Source of the DNA: Silene conica
Lineage: Eukaryota > Streptophyta > Magnoliopsida > Caryophyllales > Caryophyllaceae
Length of the DNA: 64,000 nt
Direction: 5' to 3'
Assembly (NCBI GenBank): GCA_029255685.2
Contig: CM055312.2
Span: forward strand, 67,622,292 to 67,686,291
Shown here: positions 46,355 to 57,560 of the stretch, piece after piece
How positions within the stretch are numbered: the stretch's first letter is position 1
Layout of the letters: each line of letters starts with the position of its first letter
The notes under the pieces: generated by a model
Databases searched by the model: none
What the model saw: only the letters and a program-made list of their open reading frames with translations
What the model was told of the DNA's origin: nothing
Translations under genes and position numbers: made by a program

Positions 46355-49300
46355 ATGGCCGGAGAAGTCCTGAGGATTTACGGTGATCGCAAGTCTCAAC
46401 CTACGCGAGCTATCATGCTCTTTTGCAAGTATTCTTCTATTACTTCCCTACTTCTTTCTCATTTACGTGCATCCTATCATTTGTAATAAGCTTATTCCAC
46501 TCTAGTGTATCTTATTCATTAGCTTATTTCTACTTCGATATGGCCACGTGTATCCGGATCATTCAATAACAATATGATGATTCCTTCCTTCCACGTACTG
46601 TTCTTGATTTTGGCTCCAAAATCAAAAGTGAACAAATAAACTGAACGGAACAATTGTTTAGGAGTCATCTTCTACGAGTGACTCGTATCGCACATTAAAT
46701 CCGTAACCGCGCACAAATTATAAAATAATACTGTCTTATACAATAGTTATTGCTCTAAAGGATAAATTGCCCCTCCATCGTTACATGAAAATAAAATTTG
46801 TCATATAGGAGGACCGTCCTAGTTACACCTAGAGACAAGTCATCAAATAAAATATTGTAAACGCTTAGGTGTAGAGAGTATGGTCTTCTCGGTTAAGTCA
46901 TCAGATGGAATATCGTTAAGGCTTAATTAAGTGTACATAATACGGTTTTCTCGGATGACAAAAAAAAAATATCGTCGGGGCGGATCCTGGGAGGGGACCG
47001 CGGGATAAGTCATCAAATGGAATATCGTAGAGGCTTGGGTGTACGGTCTTTTCGGATGACTAGAGTCACCCCTGTTTTTGTTAAAATGGGTTTAATGTTT
47101 GTTATATTAACAAAATGAAATATTGTTTTACCTATATTTGGAATTTAAGTATTTTAGGAAGACATTATTTTTTGAAATAAAATATACTCCTCCTATTCAC
47201 AGTAAGTGTCCCACTATGAGGTTTGCACAAATATTAAGGAAAAGAGTTGTTTATTTTAAAGTAATGGGTGAGGGTAGGAAGATTGGAGAGAGGGAAGGTA
47301 TTGTTGATTATTATTGTGAGTAGAGGTGATTAAAATAAGTAATGTTGTGGGGTAAGGTGGAGTATTGTTGTGAATTAAAGTGATTAAAATAAGGGGGCGT
47401 TTGGTTGGGGTCTATAAGAAAGGGAAAGGGAAACAAAGTTACTGATTCCCTTGTTGGTGTTTGTTTGACACAATCAAAGGAAATTGAACTCCCTACCTTA
47501 CCGCTCATTCCTTCTAATTATTTACCCCTCACCCCTAAGGGTATGAGATTTCATTATCCTTGTTACCCTTCAACCACTTTTTTCATTTACCACCACACTT
47601 ACAACTACCACCACAATAACCATCACCAAACCACCACCATGACGCCATCGCCACCGCCACCGCTACCACCATCGCCACCGCTATAACACCCTCTAACACC
47701 ACCACCGTGACACCCCCACCACCATCACTACCATGACACTCCACCGCCATCACCGTCGTGACCACCGCCATGACATCTCGACCACCACCATCGCCACCAC
47801 TGTCATGACACCCCCACCACCATCACCGTCGCCACCACCACCGCCGCCATAACACCCCACGACCGCCATGACACCTCCACCACCACCACCATGCCACCTC
47901 CACCACCATCACTGCCGCCACCAGTAGATAAGTGGTTGTTTATGGTGGTGTGTGTTAGTGGTAGGAGTGAGTGTGAGTGGACCATTAGTTATCTTTCTTA
48001 GAGTAACCAAACAACTAATTAAGTTTTAGGTAATCCCTTTCCTTTCCCCTCTTACCTTTTCTTATTTCCTTTCCTTATCCCTTTCTCTAACCAAACGCCC
48101 CCTAAGTGTAAACATTTACCAAAAATAGACAATTGGACATTTAGGTGAATAGACGGAAATGGACAATGGGACAGTTATTGAGAATAGGAGGGAGTATATA
48201 ATATTAATTATTTTTTTCATTTTTTTTTGTATGTATGATAATAACTAATTTAGGAAAAAAAGCATACAAATATTGTCTTAGACGCGCATTAAAAATTTGT
48301 ACCCTAATTTCCTAGATTCCACTGTAGTTATAAAATACTAATTCTGAAAGTGTTTATGCTAGGCTTAATGGAATAGACTTTGAGGAGATGACTATTGAGC
48401 TGTTCAACCAGGAACATTTGACTCCAGAATTTGCAGGTTAATGTACTTTGTTTTGCTTGAAATGAAGTGTGAGAGTATCGTCTCAACTTTCAACGTCCGA
48501 CATCTGAGTATCTGACCATAGTGACTTGTCGTACAACAAAATACTACAGTTTGCTATGTAACAGGTTTTTACCGCTGTCTGTGTTTTTGTACTTGCAGAA
48601 ATAAATCCTGTGAAGGAAATTCCTGTGATATTCCATGGCAATTTCAAGCTGTTCGAGAGGTAACCTTTACATATTTCCTTGTCTATCTTCAAATTAAAAC
48701 CAGTAGGCCAGGCTTTAATTTACTTTTGTAATATAAGATCGTCTTGTCGAACATAAATGTTGCTGATTTTCGCTAATCTAGCTAGTATTTCAACCTTGGC
48801 AGTCATGCAATCCTGATATACCTTGCATCGATATTTCCTGATGTTGCAGATCACTGGTGAGTTAGTTTGTCTATTCCTCTCGTCTATCTATGATTCGTTA
48901 ACTAGGTTGCTCCGAAAAAATGTCTGAATGTGCACAGATGATCTACTTATCTCGTGAACACAAGCGTAATGTTGTTGTCGTTGATGACCATAGGTATCCA
49001 GCCGATGTGAAAACAAGGGCATTACTACATTCATTGTTGGATTGGCATCATTCCCATTTACGCCGTGGTGCAAGTAATTAAGCTTTCGTTTCGTGTCGTT
49101 AGTTGAATTGTATTTTGTTGTTTGAATTAAATCAGTTACTTGATTATTTGCAGTGGGATATCTGCTGAATACGATACTTGGACCCGCCAGAGGTGTTACG
49201 ATGAACCCGCAAGAAGCAATTGAATGTGAAAAGATGTTGAAGTCAGCTTTGTCTAATTTAGAGAATTACTGGATCAAAGATACATCAATGTTTTTGTTGG

Positions 49301-49824
49301 GTTTTGATCACCCATCCATAGCTGACCTTACTGTTGTTTGTGAGCTTATGCAATTTGAGGTAAACATCTGACTTTAAAACTCATTTTTAGTCCTCTACCA
49401 CTTCGCAGTAGCTGAGCTACAATTAGTATGACGCTAGATTTTGCAAACGGGTCAACCAGATTGGAAACACAATTTGGGTCATGTCATTTGAGATTTAGGA
49501 AAATTTCGTGTCATATTCAGGTCGTGTCATTTTACAAGATACGGAGTATTTAGAGATGATGGACGATGTGCATTATTGCTCAACAATACACTCGGATGTG
49601 GTCGTTATTATTAAAGTAATAATATCGTTAATGCAGTCATATTGTTTAATCAGGTTTTGGATGAAGAGGAGAAAAACAAAATATTTGGGGGATGCAAGAA
49701 AGTGCAGCTCTGGATTAAGAACATAAAAGAGGCGACAAGACCATATTTTGATGAAGTTCATGAACATCTTTTGTTAGTGGATCGCCCTCGGTTTAGAGCT
49801 GCTGTTGGCAAAAGCCCAAACTGA
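46355..49824 (+). CDS. GSTT: Glutathione S-transferase, theta class, seven exons, 239 residues
   Basis: Exons: 46355-46428, 48363-48436, 48599-48659, 48803-48856, 48994-49073, 49154-49359, 49654-49824. All introns are GT-AG and phases agree, giving 720 bp and an intact protein. The N-terminal thioredoxin-like domain has DRKSQPTRA with the theta-class catalytic Ser14, EIPVI with cis-Pro58 and the glutathione-binding pair Glu69-Ser70 (LFESHAILIYLAS). The helical domain has LDWHHSHLRRG and PSIADLTVVCELMQ. Theta GSTs use glutathione to reduce organic hydroperoxides and conjugate some electrophiles. The C-terminus SPN is not a peroxisomal signal, unlike some Arabidopsis relatives. Intron 1 is 1934 bp and swollen by repeats. 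Confidence 0.96.
46831..47060 (+). repeat. Minisatellite-like repeat in GST intron 1
   Basis: Three units of about 55-66 bp start AAGTCATCAAATGGAATATC or a variant and end TCTTCTCGG or TTTTCGGATGAC. They lie at about 46837, 46894 and 47005. The last two are separated by a GC-rich insert (46970-47003). Confidence 0.75.
47187..48194. mobile_element. Stowaway-type MITE in GST intron 1, itself interrupted
   Basis: Starts CTCCTCCTATTCACAGTAAG and ends GAGAATAGGAGGGAG with TA on both sides. Without the inner insertion (47393-48102) it would be about 300 bp. Same family as the truncated copy at 63900. Confidence 0.85.
47393..48102. mobile_element. Tourist/Harbinger-like MITE nested in the Stowaway
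   Basis: Ends are GGGGGCGTTTGGTT and its complement AACCAAACGCCCCC. TAA is duplicated at 47390-47392 and 48103-48105, as for PIF/Harbinger elements. 710 bp with a CCACCATCACCG-type trinucleotide-rich centre (about 47590-47930), probably expanded by slippage. Frames rich in Gly/Val on the minus strand are artefacts of this. Confidence 0.85.
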
Positions 49825-49948
49825 TTGGGCTTGGGTTGTGGTTTAGAGCCCATGAAGAACTCTTTCAAACAATTAAAGACAGACGTGTTGAAAGGAAAAA
49901 AAAAATGATTTATAATCACTAAAGTTAATGACGGCGCTTCTGAAACAG

Positions 49949-50130
49949 TAAGTCTGCCTTACGACGGATATATCGTCTCAAGCTTGTAATGCGTCAAGTT
50001 CTCTCACTCATGCATGTAAGACTAAACATTGAAAATCTTAAATGCCTTGTTTTTTCCTATCCAAGTGGATACTGTTTGAAATGTCGCAAGTTTGCGATGA
50101 ATATGTCCGTCATAGATGAAAAATACTACA
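49949..50130. mobile_element. Small Mutator-like MITE family, member 3
   Basis: Left side GTAAGTCTGCCTTACGACGG, right side ATGTCCGTCATAGATG; internal TCGCAAGTTTGCGA palindrome. Weak overall, identified by comparison with 30586-30775 and 44407-44601. Confidence 0.5.
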
Positions 50131-50250
50131 ATCTTCACGTAAAATAGGTTGCTTACTTGTTGTATAAATGTGTGCAATAATTTTACTGTAGAACTTTGAG
50201 TTCAAAGTTTTCATCTTGTGTTCATTTTGTTCAATGAAAATATGTTACTA

Positions 50251-50339
50251 TCCTCCGTTTTTATATAATGTTCCCATTTATTGAATATATGAGTGTAGTA
50301 TTTTAATAAAATGGGTATATTATATAAAAATGGAGGAAG
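50251..50339. mobile_element. Short Stowaway-like MITE remnant
   Basis: TCCTCCGTTTTTATATAATG and its complement CATTTTTATATAATATACCC form most of the 89 bp, with TA at each side. Confidence 0.6.
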
Positions 50340-50477
50340 TACTTTGTTAGTTTGTTGGTTTATGGCTTCACGCTAGAGTATAAAATTATTTTTGAGCTTT
50401 TATTATCGGTTTATAATGTTGGTAAGCGGATATCTTTTGACATACTATATAAGACTTTTGACATACTCTAAGACGGT

Positions 50478-51024
50478 TGTTGGGCCCCAAAATTAACGAC
50501 TTTGGGCCATGACACGTGGCAGTCCAGGAGAGGTTAATCTAAGGTCACACGGATAGAAGGGTGGGAGTCAATCTCAGCCGCACACATCTCGTCAAAGGAA
50601 GCACAAACAAATCTTGCTGAGGAAGCTATCAAGCCCAAGCAATGTTTACTTATTGGGGCCAAAGCCCAAAATAGAGGAACAAGTAGTTGTAAATGGACCA
50701 GGAAGCTATGTAACGGCTGGGCCCTGCCCAGCAGTCCTTACCCAATGAATATTAACACCTCTTCATGCTCTATAAATAAGGAGGGATATTCATTAAAGAG
50801 GACTACCCAATACCTAACCTAGTGAGACCACTTAGGAATACCCCTTGCATTTTCAGCAAGAACACCCAACTTACATTGTAATACTTAGGCATTTCAGCAA
50901 GAACAATAACACTTTCTCTCTTATCTTCTTTACTTTATAAATTGTCACTCATAATCAATGAAGAACCTTGTCTAATAATCACTATAACCTTACATAACAA
51001 ACTTGGTAATTTTCGACCAAAACA
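50478..51024 (+). repeat. Tat-type 5' LTR
   Basis: Begins TGTTGGGCCCCAAAATTAAC and ends CGACCAAAACA. A TATA region CTCTATAAATAAGG lies inside. Only one mismatch to the 3' LTR was seen (GGATAGAAGG against GGATTGAAGG). Confidence 0.93.
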
Positions 51025-51027
51025 TTT

Positions 51028-51045
51028 TGGCGCCCACCGTGGGGC
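51028..51045 (+). promoter_or_regulatory. Primer binding site of the Tat element
   Basis: TGGCGCCCACCGTGGGGC begins three bases after the LTR end, as expected for a tRNA-primed gypsy element. Confidence 0.8.
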
Positions 51046-51053
51046 TATAGTGA

Positions 51054-53582
51054 TTGTCGTACCCAAAACAAAAAACTCAAAAACTCGTCCTAGCCAAAAA
51101 ACCAAACATGTCGGGAAACATCCCAAAAACAACCAATCCCCTAACACCACCTTCGTCCGCCAGTAAAATCCCGCTGGTACCCGCATCCAAAGCCACAATT
51201 CCAACAGCGACCATGGCACCAACCGGCAGCAGCACCCCAGCCATGGTCCCAACCAAAACCACTGCCACCATACAGCCAGACACCGGGAAAAGGCAAAATC
51301 CAAGCCAGCCTACTCCAACTGCAGAAATGTGGCAATCAATGGCGGAAGCGATCAGCAGCCTGAAGAAGGACAACCAGGATCTGAGGGCACGAATCGCCGC
51401 CAGCACCGCAGCCGCAGCAGAAGCCGCAGAAAGGCATCGAAGAAGGGTCATTGGAAAGAAGTCAAGGGAAGTCCCAGCCGAGATAGTCACGCGCCTGGAT
51501 CTCGGCAGGATTACTCCCCCAGAAACGATAACTCCTAGTGGGATGGGGTTCTTATCCTACCCCTCACCATCCCAAACTTTCACGCAAACAGGTAACGATG
51601 TCTTAAAAGTACAATCCACAAACACTAACTTTTCGCTTCCTACAGGACACTCATATCAGCAAGCCCCAGCTTGGCAAGCGGAATCGTCGACTAGGCTGTT
51701 CCCTTACCAGCAGTACAATGGAGGAGCGCCAGGATGCAGCTATCAGCAAACCCCATCCATCATCCACACCTCCCAGTACGCCAGCCCTACTCCAATAGCC
51801 AGCCAGGCTCCAGAAGTCACGGCGCATGGATTTCTGCCTCCCCCAGCGTACACACTACCTAGCGCATGGGAGCAGAAATACAATGAGCTATGGGATCTCG
51901 TTAACCGCATACCAGGAGTGCCGCGACCCTTGGAGAAAGCAACGGAAGACAGCTATGCAGATTCTCCCTTCACCAGCAACGTAGTCTCCGTCGACGTGCC
52001 AAAAGGATTCACGCCGCCAACAATGACGCACTATGACGGAACAGCTGATCCGGTTGACCACGTCAATCAATACAAACAGAAAATGATGGTGGTAACGGCT
52101 GCTGGGCCCCTCAAAGAAGCTTGCATGTGTAAAGGGTTTGGGTCAACCCTCTCTGGAGCAGCCTTGCAGTGGCTGGTTAGTCTGCCCAATGGAAGTATTT
52201 CCAGTTTCGCTGAACTGGTGAATGCTTTCAACCAGCAGTTTGCCAGCAGTCGAAAGCCAGAAAAGCAAACGAGCGATCTGTACCGCATTGTCCAGCGCGA
52301 CGCGGAGCCAACCAGGGCCTACCTGGCCCGGTTCAACAACGAGATGGTATCCATACCAAAATGTGACGTAGCTACCGCCATCCATGCCTTCCGCTGGGGG
52401 CTGCCAGAAGGGTCAGATCTGTACAAAGACCTAACCAAATGGACATGCACCAGCTTCGCCCAAGTACAGCAGAAGGCCCTGGATGCCGTCCGCCTGGAAG
52501 AGGACCCAGGCCCCAGGAGGACCAGCCAGCGCGTTGAGACCCCCACCAGAAAAGCAAAGGAAGAAAGGAGTGAGAAGGCCAAGCCCTACAGCAGGCCAGT
52601 CAACAAAGTAACAGGAGGCAAAAACTGGAAGAGCGATCCAAATCTGCCTCCCAGGATAAAAGAGTATGGTTTTGATGTTAATCTTGCAGGTGTAATTAAA
52701 GCCCTCAAAAACCTGGGAGAAAAGGTTAAGTGGCCTAGAAAGAGGACGGAAGAAAGACCAAAAGACAACAGAGACACCAGTCTACGGTGCGACTTCCATG
52801 AGGAGAACATTGGCCACACAACAGAAGAATGCATCACCTTGAGGAAGGAGGTAAAATATCAGTTCGACCAAGGTAACATGAACCATCTACTGGCTAAGGG
52901 GACCAAAGTCAACTCCACGAGTCAGGTCAGGCCTTCCAGTCCTCCTGTTTGTACAAAAATTATCAATGTAATCACAGGAGGATCAGAATTGTGCGGATTA
53001 ACCTATTCGGCCGCTAAAAGGCACGCCGCCATGACAAAGGGCGACAAACCAGAGAGTTCCTGCAGGATCAGCAGCAAAGACCTCCCAGCAGTCAGTTTCG
53101 ACGAAACCGATGGAGCAGGAGAAGCGGAATATCATGATGATGCTTTGATAATTACCCTATCCATAGGGAATTGCACAGTCAAAAAGATACTAGTGGATAC
53201 AGGGAGCTCCGTCAACTTGATCATGCTGGAAACACTAAAGAACATGGGATTCAGCGAGAGCGACCTGGTAAAGAAGGCAGTGCCTCTAGTAGGATTCAGC
53301 GGCGAAACAAAGAGCTCCCTGGGAGAGATACTTATTCCTACCTATGCTGGAGGAATAAATAAACAGGTAAGATACCTTGTAATTGATGGTCCTTCTACTT
53401 ACAATGTAATTCTTGGCAGGCCGTGGATCCATGACATGAAAGCAATACCTTCGTCATACCACCAATGCCTGAAGTTCCCCACCCCATGGAGAGTCCAAAC
53501 AATCAAAGGAAGCCAGGACGAAGCAAGGAGCTGCTACAAGGTAGCACTCAAACCCACAGCAACTCCACCACCGTCAGCATAG
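51054..53582 (+). CDS. Tat element gag-protease polyprotein, 842 codons
   Basis: One open frame. Residues 1-270 are Pro/Thr/Ser/Ala-rich with a short coiled-coil-like Ala/Arg stretch near 95-130. The retrotransposon gag domain lies near residues 310-490 (THYDGTADPVDHVNQYKQKM, LQWLVSLPNGSISSFAELV, TSDLYRIVQRDAEPTRAYL). A CxxH...H-type segment (RCDFHEENIGHTTEEC) follows. The aspartic protease sits near residues 700-800 with active site LVDTGSSVNLI. Domain order and spacing are normal for Tat/Retand-type gypsy elements. Confidence 0.88.
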   Translation: MSYPKQKTQKLVLAKKPNMSGNIPKTTNPLTPPSSASKIPLVPASKATIPTATMAPTGSSTPAMVPTKTTATIQPDTGKRQNPSQPTPTAEMWQSMAEAISSLKKDNQDLRARIAASTAAAAEAAERHRRRVIGKKSREVPAEIVTRLDLGRITPPETITPSGMGFLSYPSPSQTFTQTGNDVLKVQSTNTNFSLPTGHSYQQAPAWQAESSTRLFPYQQYNGGAPGCSYQQTPSIIHTSQYASPTPIASQAPEVTAHGFLPPPAYTLPSAWEQKYNELWDLVNRIPGVPRPLEKATEDSYADSPFTSNVVSVDVPKGFTPPTMTHYDGTADPVDHVNQYKQKMMVVTAAGPLKEACMCKGFGSTLSGAALQWLVSLPNGSISSFAELVNAFNQQFASSRKPEKQTSDLYRIVQRDAEPTRAYLARFNNEMVSIPKCDVATAIHAFRWGLPEGSDLYKDLTKWTCTSFAQVQQKALDAVRLEEDPGPRRTSQRVETPTRKAKEERSEKAKPYSRPVNKVTGGKNWKSDPNLPPRIKEYGFDVNLAGVIKALKNLGEKVKWPRKRTEERPKDNRDTSLRCDFHEENIGHTTEECITLRKEVKYQFDQGNMNHLLAKGTKVNSTSQVRPSSPPVCTKIINVITGGSELCGLTYSAAKRHAAMTKGDKPESSCRISSKDLPAVSFDETDGAGEAEYHDDALIITLSIGNCTVKKILVDTGSSVNLIMLETLKNMGFSESDLVKKAVPLVGFSGETKSSLGEILIPTYAGGINKQVRYLVIDGPSTYNVILGRPWIHDMKAIPSSYHQCLKFPTPWRVQTIKGSQDEARSCYKVALKPTATPPPSA

Positions 53583-53636
53583 CAATCAAAGGGAAAGCGG
53601 CCCCAGGAGGAATACGTCGAACCACAGCAGCTAGAA

Positions 53637-56600
53637 TTGGACGAAATCCCCCTGGACCCGCAGCACCCAGAAAGGATAGTACTGATGGGAGCAGAATGCA
53701 CAGGTGACATCCGCCTAAAACTTATACAATTGTTAAAAGATAATATAGATTGTTTTGCATGGTCACATGAGGATATGGTAGGAATAGATCCAGAGGTCAT
53801 ATCCCACAGGCTGAGCGTGGACCCTAACCACAAGCCAGTCCAGCAGAAGAGGCGGAAATTCGCCTACGAAAGAAACCAGGTAATCAACCAGGAGGTAGAC
53901 AACCTCCTGGCCGCTGGAAAAATCAGGGAGGTAAAATACCCAAAATGGCTATCTAACGTAGTAGTGGTACCTAAGAAAAATGGCAAGTGGCGGGTTTGTG
54001 TTGATTTTACAGATTTAAACAAAGCTTGCCCAAAAGACCCCTTCCCTCTACCGCATATAGACGCTATGGTAGACGCTACTGCAGGACATGAGATGCTAAC
54101 GTTCCTGGATGCCTGGAGCGGATACAACCAAATCAGAATGGCTGCTGAAGATCAAGAAAAAACAGCCTTCCAATCGGAGAGAGGTATATACTGTTACAAT
54201 GTTAGGCCCTTTGGACTCAAAAATGCAGGTTCCACCTATCAGAGGCTAGTGAACATGATGTTCAAGGACCAGATAGGGAAAACCATGGAAGTATACATCG
54301 ACGATATGGTTGTAAAATCTAAAGCAGCAGGGCAACACTTTCAACATCTACAAGAAACATTCAGCACCCTGAGGAAGTATCAGATGAAGCTGAACCCCTC
54401 AAAGTGTACCTTTGGAGTATCCAGCGGAAAGTTCCTGGGATACATGGTCACGCAGAGAGGCATTGAGGCTAGCACGGATCAAATCAAAGCTCTGCTGCAG
54501 CTGGAGTCGCCACAGAAACCAAGGGACGTACAAAAGCTAACAGGAAGAGTAGCAGCCCTTAACAGATTTATATCCAGATCCTCAGAAAGATGCAAGCTAT
54601 TCTAAGACATCCTGCGAAAAAGTAAGAGATTCGAGTGGACGGAAGAGCACGAGGAAGCCTTCAGGAGCCTGAAGCAGTACCTCAGCACTCTTCCCCTCCT
54701 GTCTAAACCGAAGCCAGGAGAACCACTATACCTGTATCTATCCGTCACGGAAGCAGCGGCCAGTGGGGTCCTGGTAAGGGAGTATGAGGGATCACAGCAT
54801 CCCGTATATTACATCAGCAAGTCTCTGCTACCTGCAGAGACCAGGTATTCTGCTCCAGAAAAACTCATTTTGGCCTTAGTAACAGCATCTTATAAACTCA
54901 GACCTTATTTTGAATCCCACACAATTTCGGTCCTAACAAGCTACCCCTTAAAATCCATATTAGGAAAACCGGAATTGTCTGGAAGAATGGCCAAGTGGTC
55001 AGTACATTTAAGTGGTTATGACTTAAAATTCGAAACCCGTACAGCAATAAAATCACAGGCCCTGGCAGATTTTGTTTCCGATTTTAGTCCAGGTTTACAG
55101 AAAGAAGCGGAAACGTCTTTTCTGCCTCCAGAAATGGATTCAGCAGAAAGATGTTGGACACTGCATGTAGATGGAGCCTCAAATAGCCGGGGAGCAGGGG
55201 TAGGCATGGTACTGCGGTCTCCGCAAGGAGACATTATTGCACATGCCGTACGCTGTGAATTTCCTGCCACAAACAACGTTGCTGAATACGAGGCGCTAAT
55301 CCAAGGACTGCAGCTGGCCCTAGGGATGAAGATCAGGCACCTGCGAGCCTTCGGTGATTCACAACTTATAGTGAATCACGTGAATGGCGAGTACGAAGCC
55401 AAGGATCCAAAAATGATTGCCTACCTGAAAGTAGCAAGAGAATTAAAAGCGGAATTCATCACATTCGAGCTAAAGCAAATACCCAGAGACCAGAATGCTG
55501 AAGCTGATGCACTAGCCAATCTGGGGGCTACGTTCAATCCAGGAGAACTCTCTACAATCCCAATCATCCATGTGCTGGAACCTTCAACTTCAGGACAGGA
55601 TCCAGAAGTTGACTCATCCAGCACTCAGTGGGAAATGGAAGCAGGGATCCTCAGCAATACCGTCAATCAGGAAGAAGCCCCAGACTGGAGGACGCCATAC
55701 ATCGAATGGCTAGCAAACAACGTCCTCCCCTCCGAGAAGAAAGAGGTAAGGGGATTTAAAATGAAAGCATCCAGATTTACACTAATAGATGGAATCTTGT
55801 TCAGGAGATCGATGGTTGGACCCTACCTGCGTTGTCTGGGAGAAAAAGAAAGTCAGGCTATCTTGCATGATCTCCACAGTGGCGAGTGCGGAAATCATGC
55901 AGGGGGCAGGAGCCTATCCAACAAAGCACTCAGACAAGGATACTTCTGGCCAACAGTTAGAAAGGATGCTGTAGAATTTGCAAAAAAGTGTCAACCCTGC
56001 CAGAAACACGCACCCGTAGTACACCAACCTGCAGAACCTCTGCATCCAGTAATATCACCATGGCCATTCATGAAGTGGGGAATGGATATCGTGGGACCCC
56101 TGCCAAGGGCACCAGGAAACAAGACTTACATGCTGGCACTAACAGATTACTTTTCCAAATGGATAGAGGCAGAATCTTTCCCCCAAGTCACAGAGAATCA
56201 GGTGATATCTTTCCTCAAGCGTAATATAATCTGTAGGTTTGGCATACCTTCTGAAATTGTATGTGATAATGGTTCTCAGTTCATATCCAACAAGACGGAA
56301 GCATTTTGCGCTGGCTGGAACATTACACTGCTAAAAGCTGCCCCCAGGTACCCCCAGACCAACGGTCAGGCTGAATCCAGCAACCGGATCGTCATGGACA
56401 ACTTAAAAAGAAGGCTGGAAGAAGCAGGGGGCAGATGGGCAGAAGAGCTACCCCTCGTCCTATGGTCAGATAGAACAACACCAAAAGTCGCAACGGGCCA
56501 AACACCCTTCAGCCTGGTGTTTGGAGCTGAAGCAGTAATTCCTTCAGAAGTCAGGATCCCAACACAAAGATACGGATGCCTGACGGAAGAACGCAACTAG

Positions 56601-56921
56601 GCAGAAATGGCCAGCAGCCTGGATACCATAGATGAACTCAGAACAAGCGCTCAAATCAGAATAGCATCATATAAGCAGATGGTAGCACGAACGTACAACA
56701 AAAACGTTAAGGTCAGGACCCTGCAGGTGGGAGATCTTGTTCTCAGGAAAGTCTTCCAGAACACTAAGAACCACCAGGCAGGAAAGTTCGCATACAACTG
56801 GGAAGGCCCCTACCAGGTGGAGAGTGCAACCGGCAGTGGCTCTTACAGACTAATGGACATGAATGGAAAAATGGTACCCAGGCCATGGAACATCTTGCAC
56901 TTAAAGAAGTATTTCATCTAG
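53637..56921 (+). pseudogene. Tat element pol: reverse transcriptase, RNase H domains, integrase
   Basis: Reverse transcriptase motifs include WRVCVDFTDLNKACPKD, YNVRPFGLKNAGSTYQRL and YIDDMVVKS. A first RNase H is followed by a second, archaeal-type one (LHVDGASNSRGAGVGMVLRS, ATNNVAEYEALIQGL), the double arrangement known from Tat elements. Integrase follows with the HHCC finger and core (WGMDIVGPLPRA, DYFSKWIEAE, VCDNGSQF). A chromodomain was not seen. The region has about two or three breaks. Confidence 0.85.
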
Positions 56922-57560
56922 AAAGGAGGAAAACGCCACATCGGTCAGCAACCTGAATATTCAGGTTCTAGGACTCTTTTGCTATTTACGTCGATTTCTT
57001 TCATTTCTCTTAGTAAAGGGTTAAACAAAGCCCAATAGCTATCTTTTGATGTCAAGCCAATATCTTGACAGTTATCTTTTGAACATTTTGTAAGAAACCC
57101 CACGGGTTATCTTGAATATAACTTCGGTATGATTCAGTCAAGCAATTCTTGTCAATCAATATAAAAACTGAAGCGTGTGAATGTGGCAAAGTAAAAACAA
57201 GCTGGGATACAAACACCCACAATACTAAGCACCCACGCAAAAGTCTGGAGGACTCCTAACTAAGGGAACCAGCACATACACTTGGCCATCTAAACAAAAA
57301 GCATGCATGCAAAACACAAAAACAACATACATATAAACCAAGGATCCAGGAAACCCTGGAGCCAGAAATATCCATTTACACCCTCAGGTGCTTCGCCAGC
57401 CAAGAAAAAGGCCGGAATAAAAGTTTTACAAGTTAAGCCCAAAAACCATGGGCCGCAAAAGATAAATGTTTAACTGGACCCACCCGGGTCCAGCAGGAAC
57501 AACCAAACCGCAAAAGAAATATGCCACACAGGGCCCAGAACAACAACAAAGCTAAAACAA
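56922..57560. other. Tat element spacer between integrase and antisense region
   Basis: About 640 bp without supported coding potential. Confidence 0.6.

Noticed and set aside
47583-47985. Gly/Val-rich minus-strand frames
   Set aside because: Produced by the CCA/CCG triplet expansion within a MITE.
50935-51303. A 122-codon minus-strand frame at the start of the Tat element
   Set aside because: Overlaps the gag start and primer-site region on the opposite strand, Trp/Gly-rich because of Pro/Ala/Thr codons on the plus strand.
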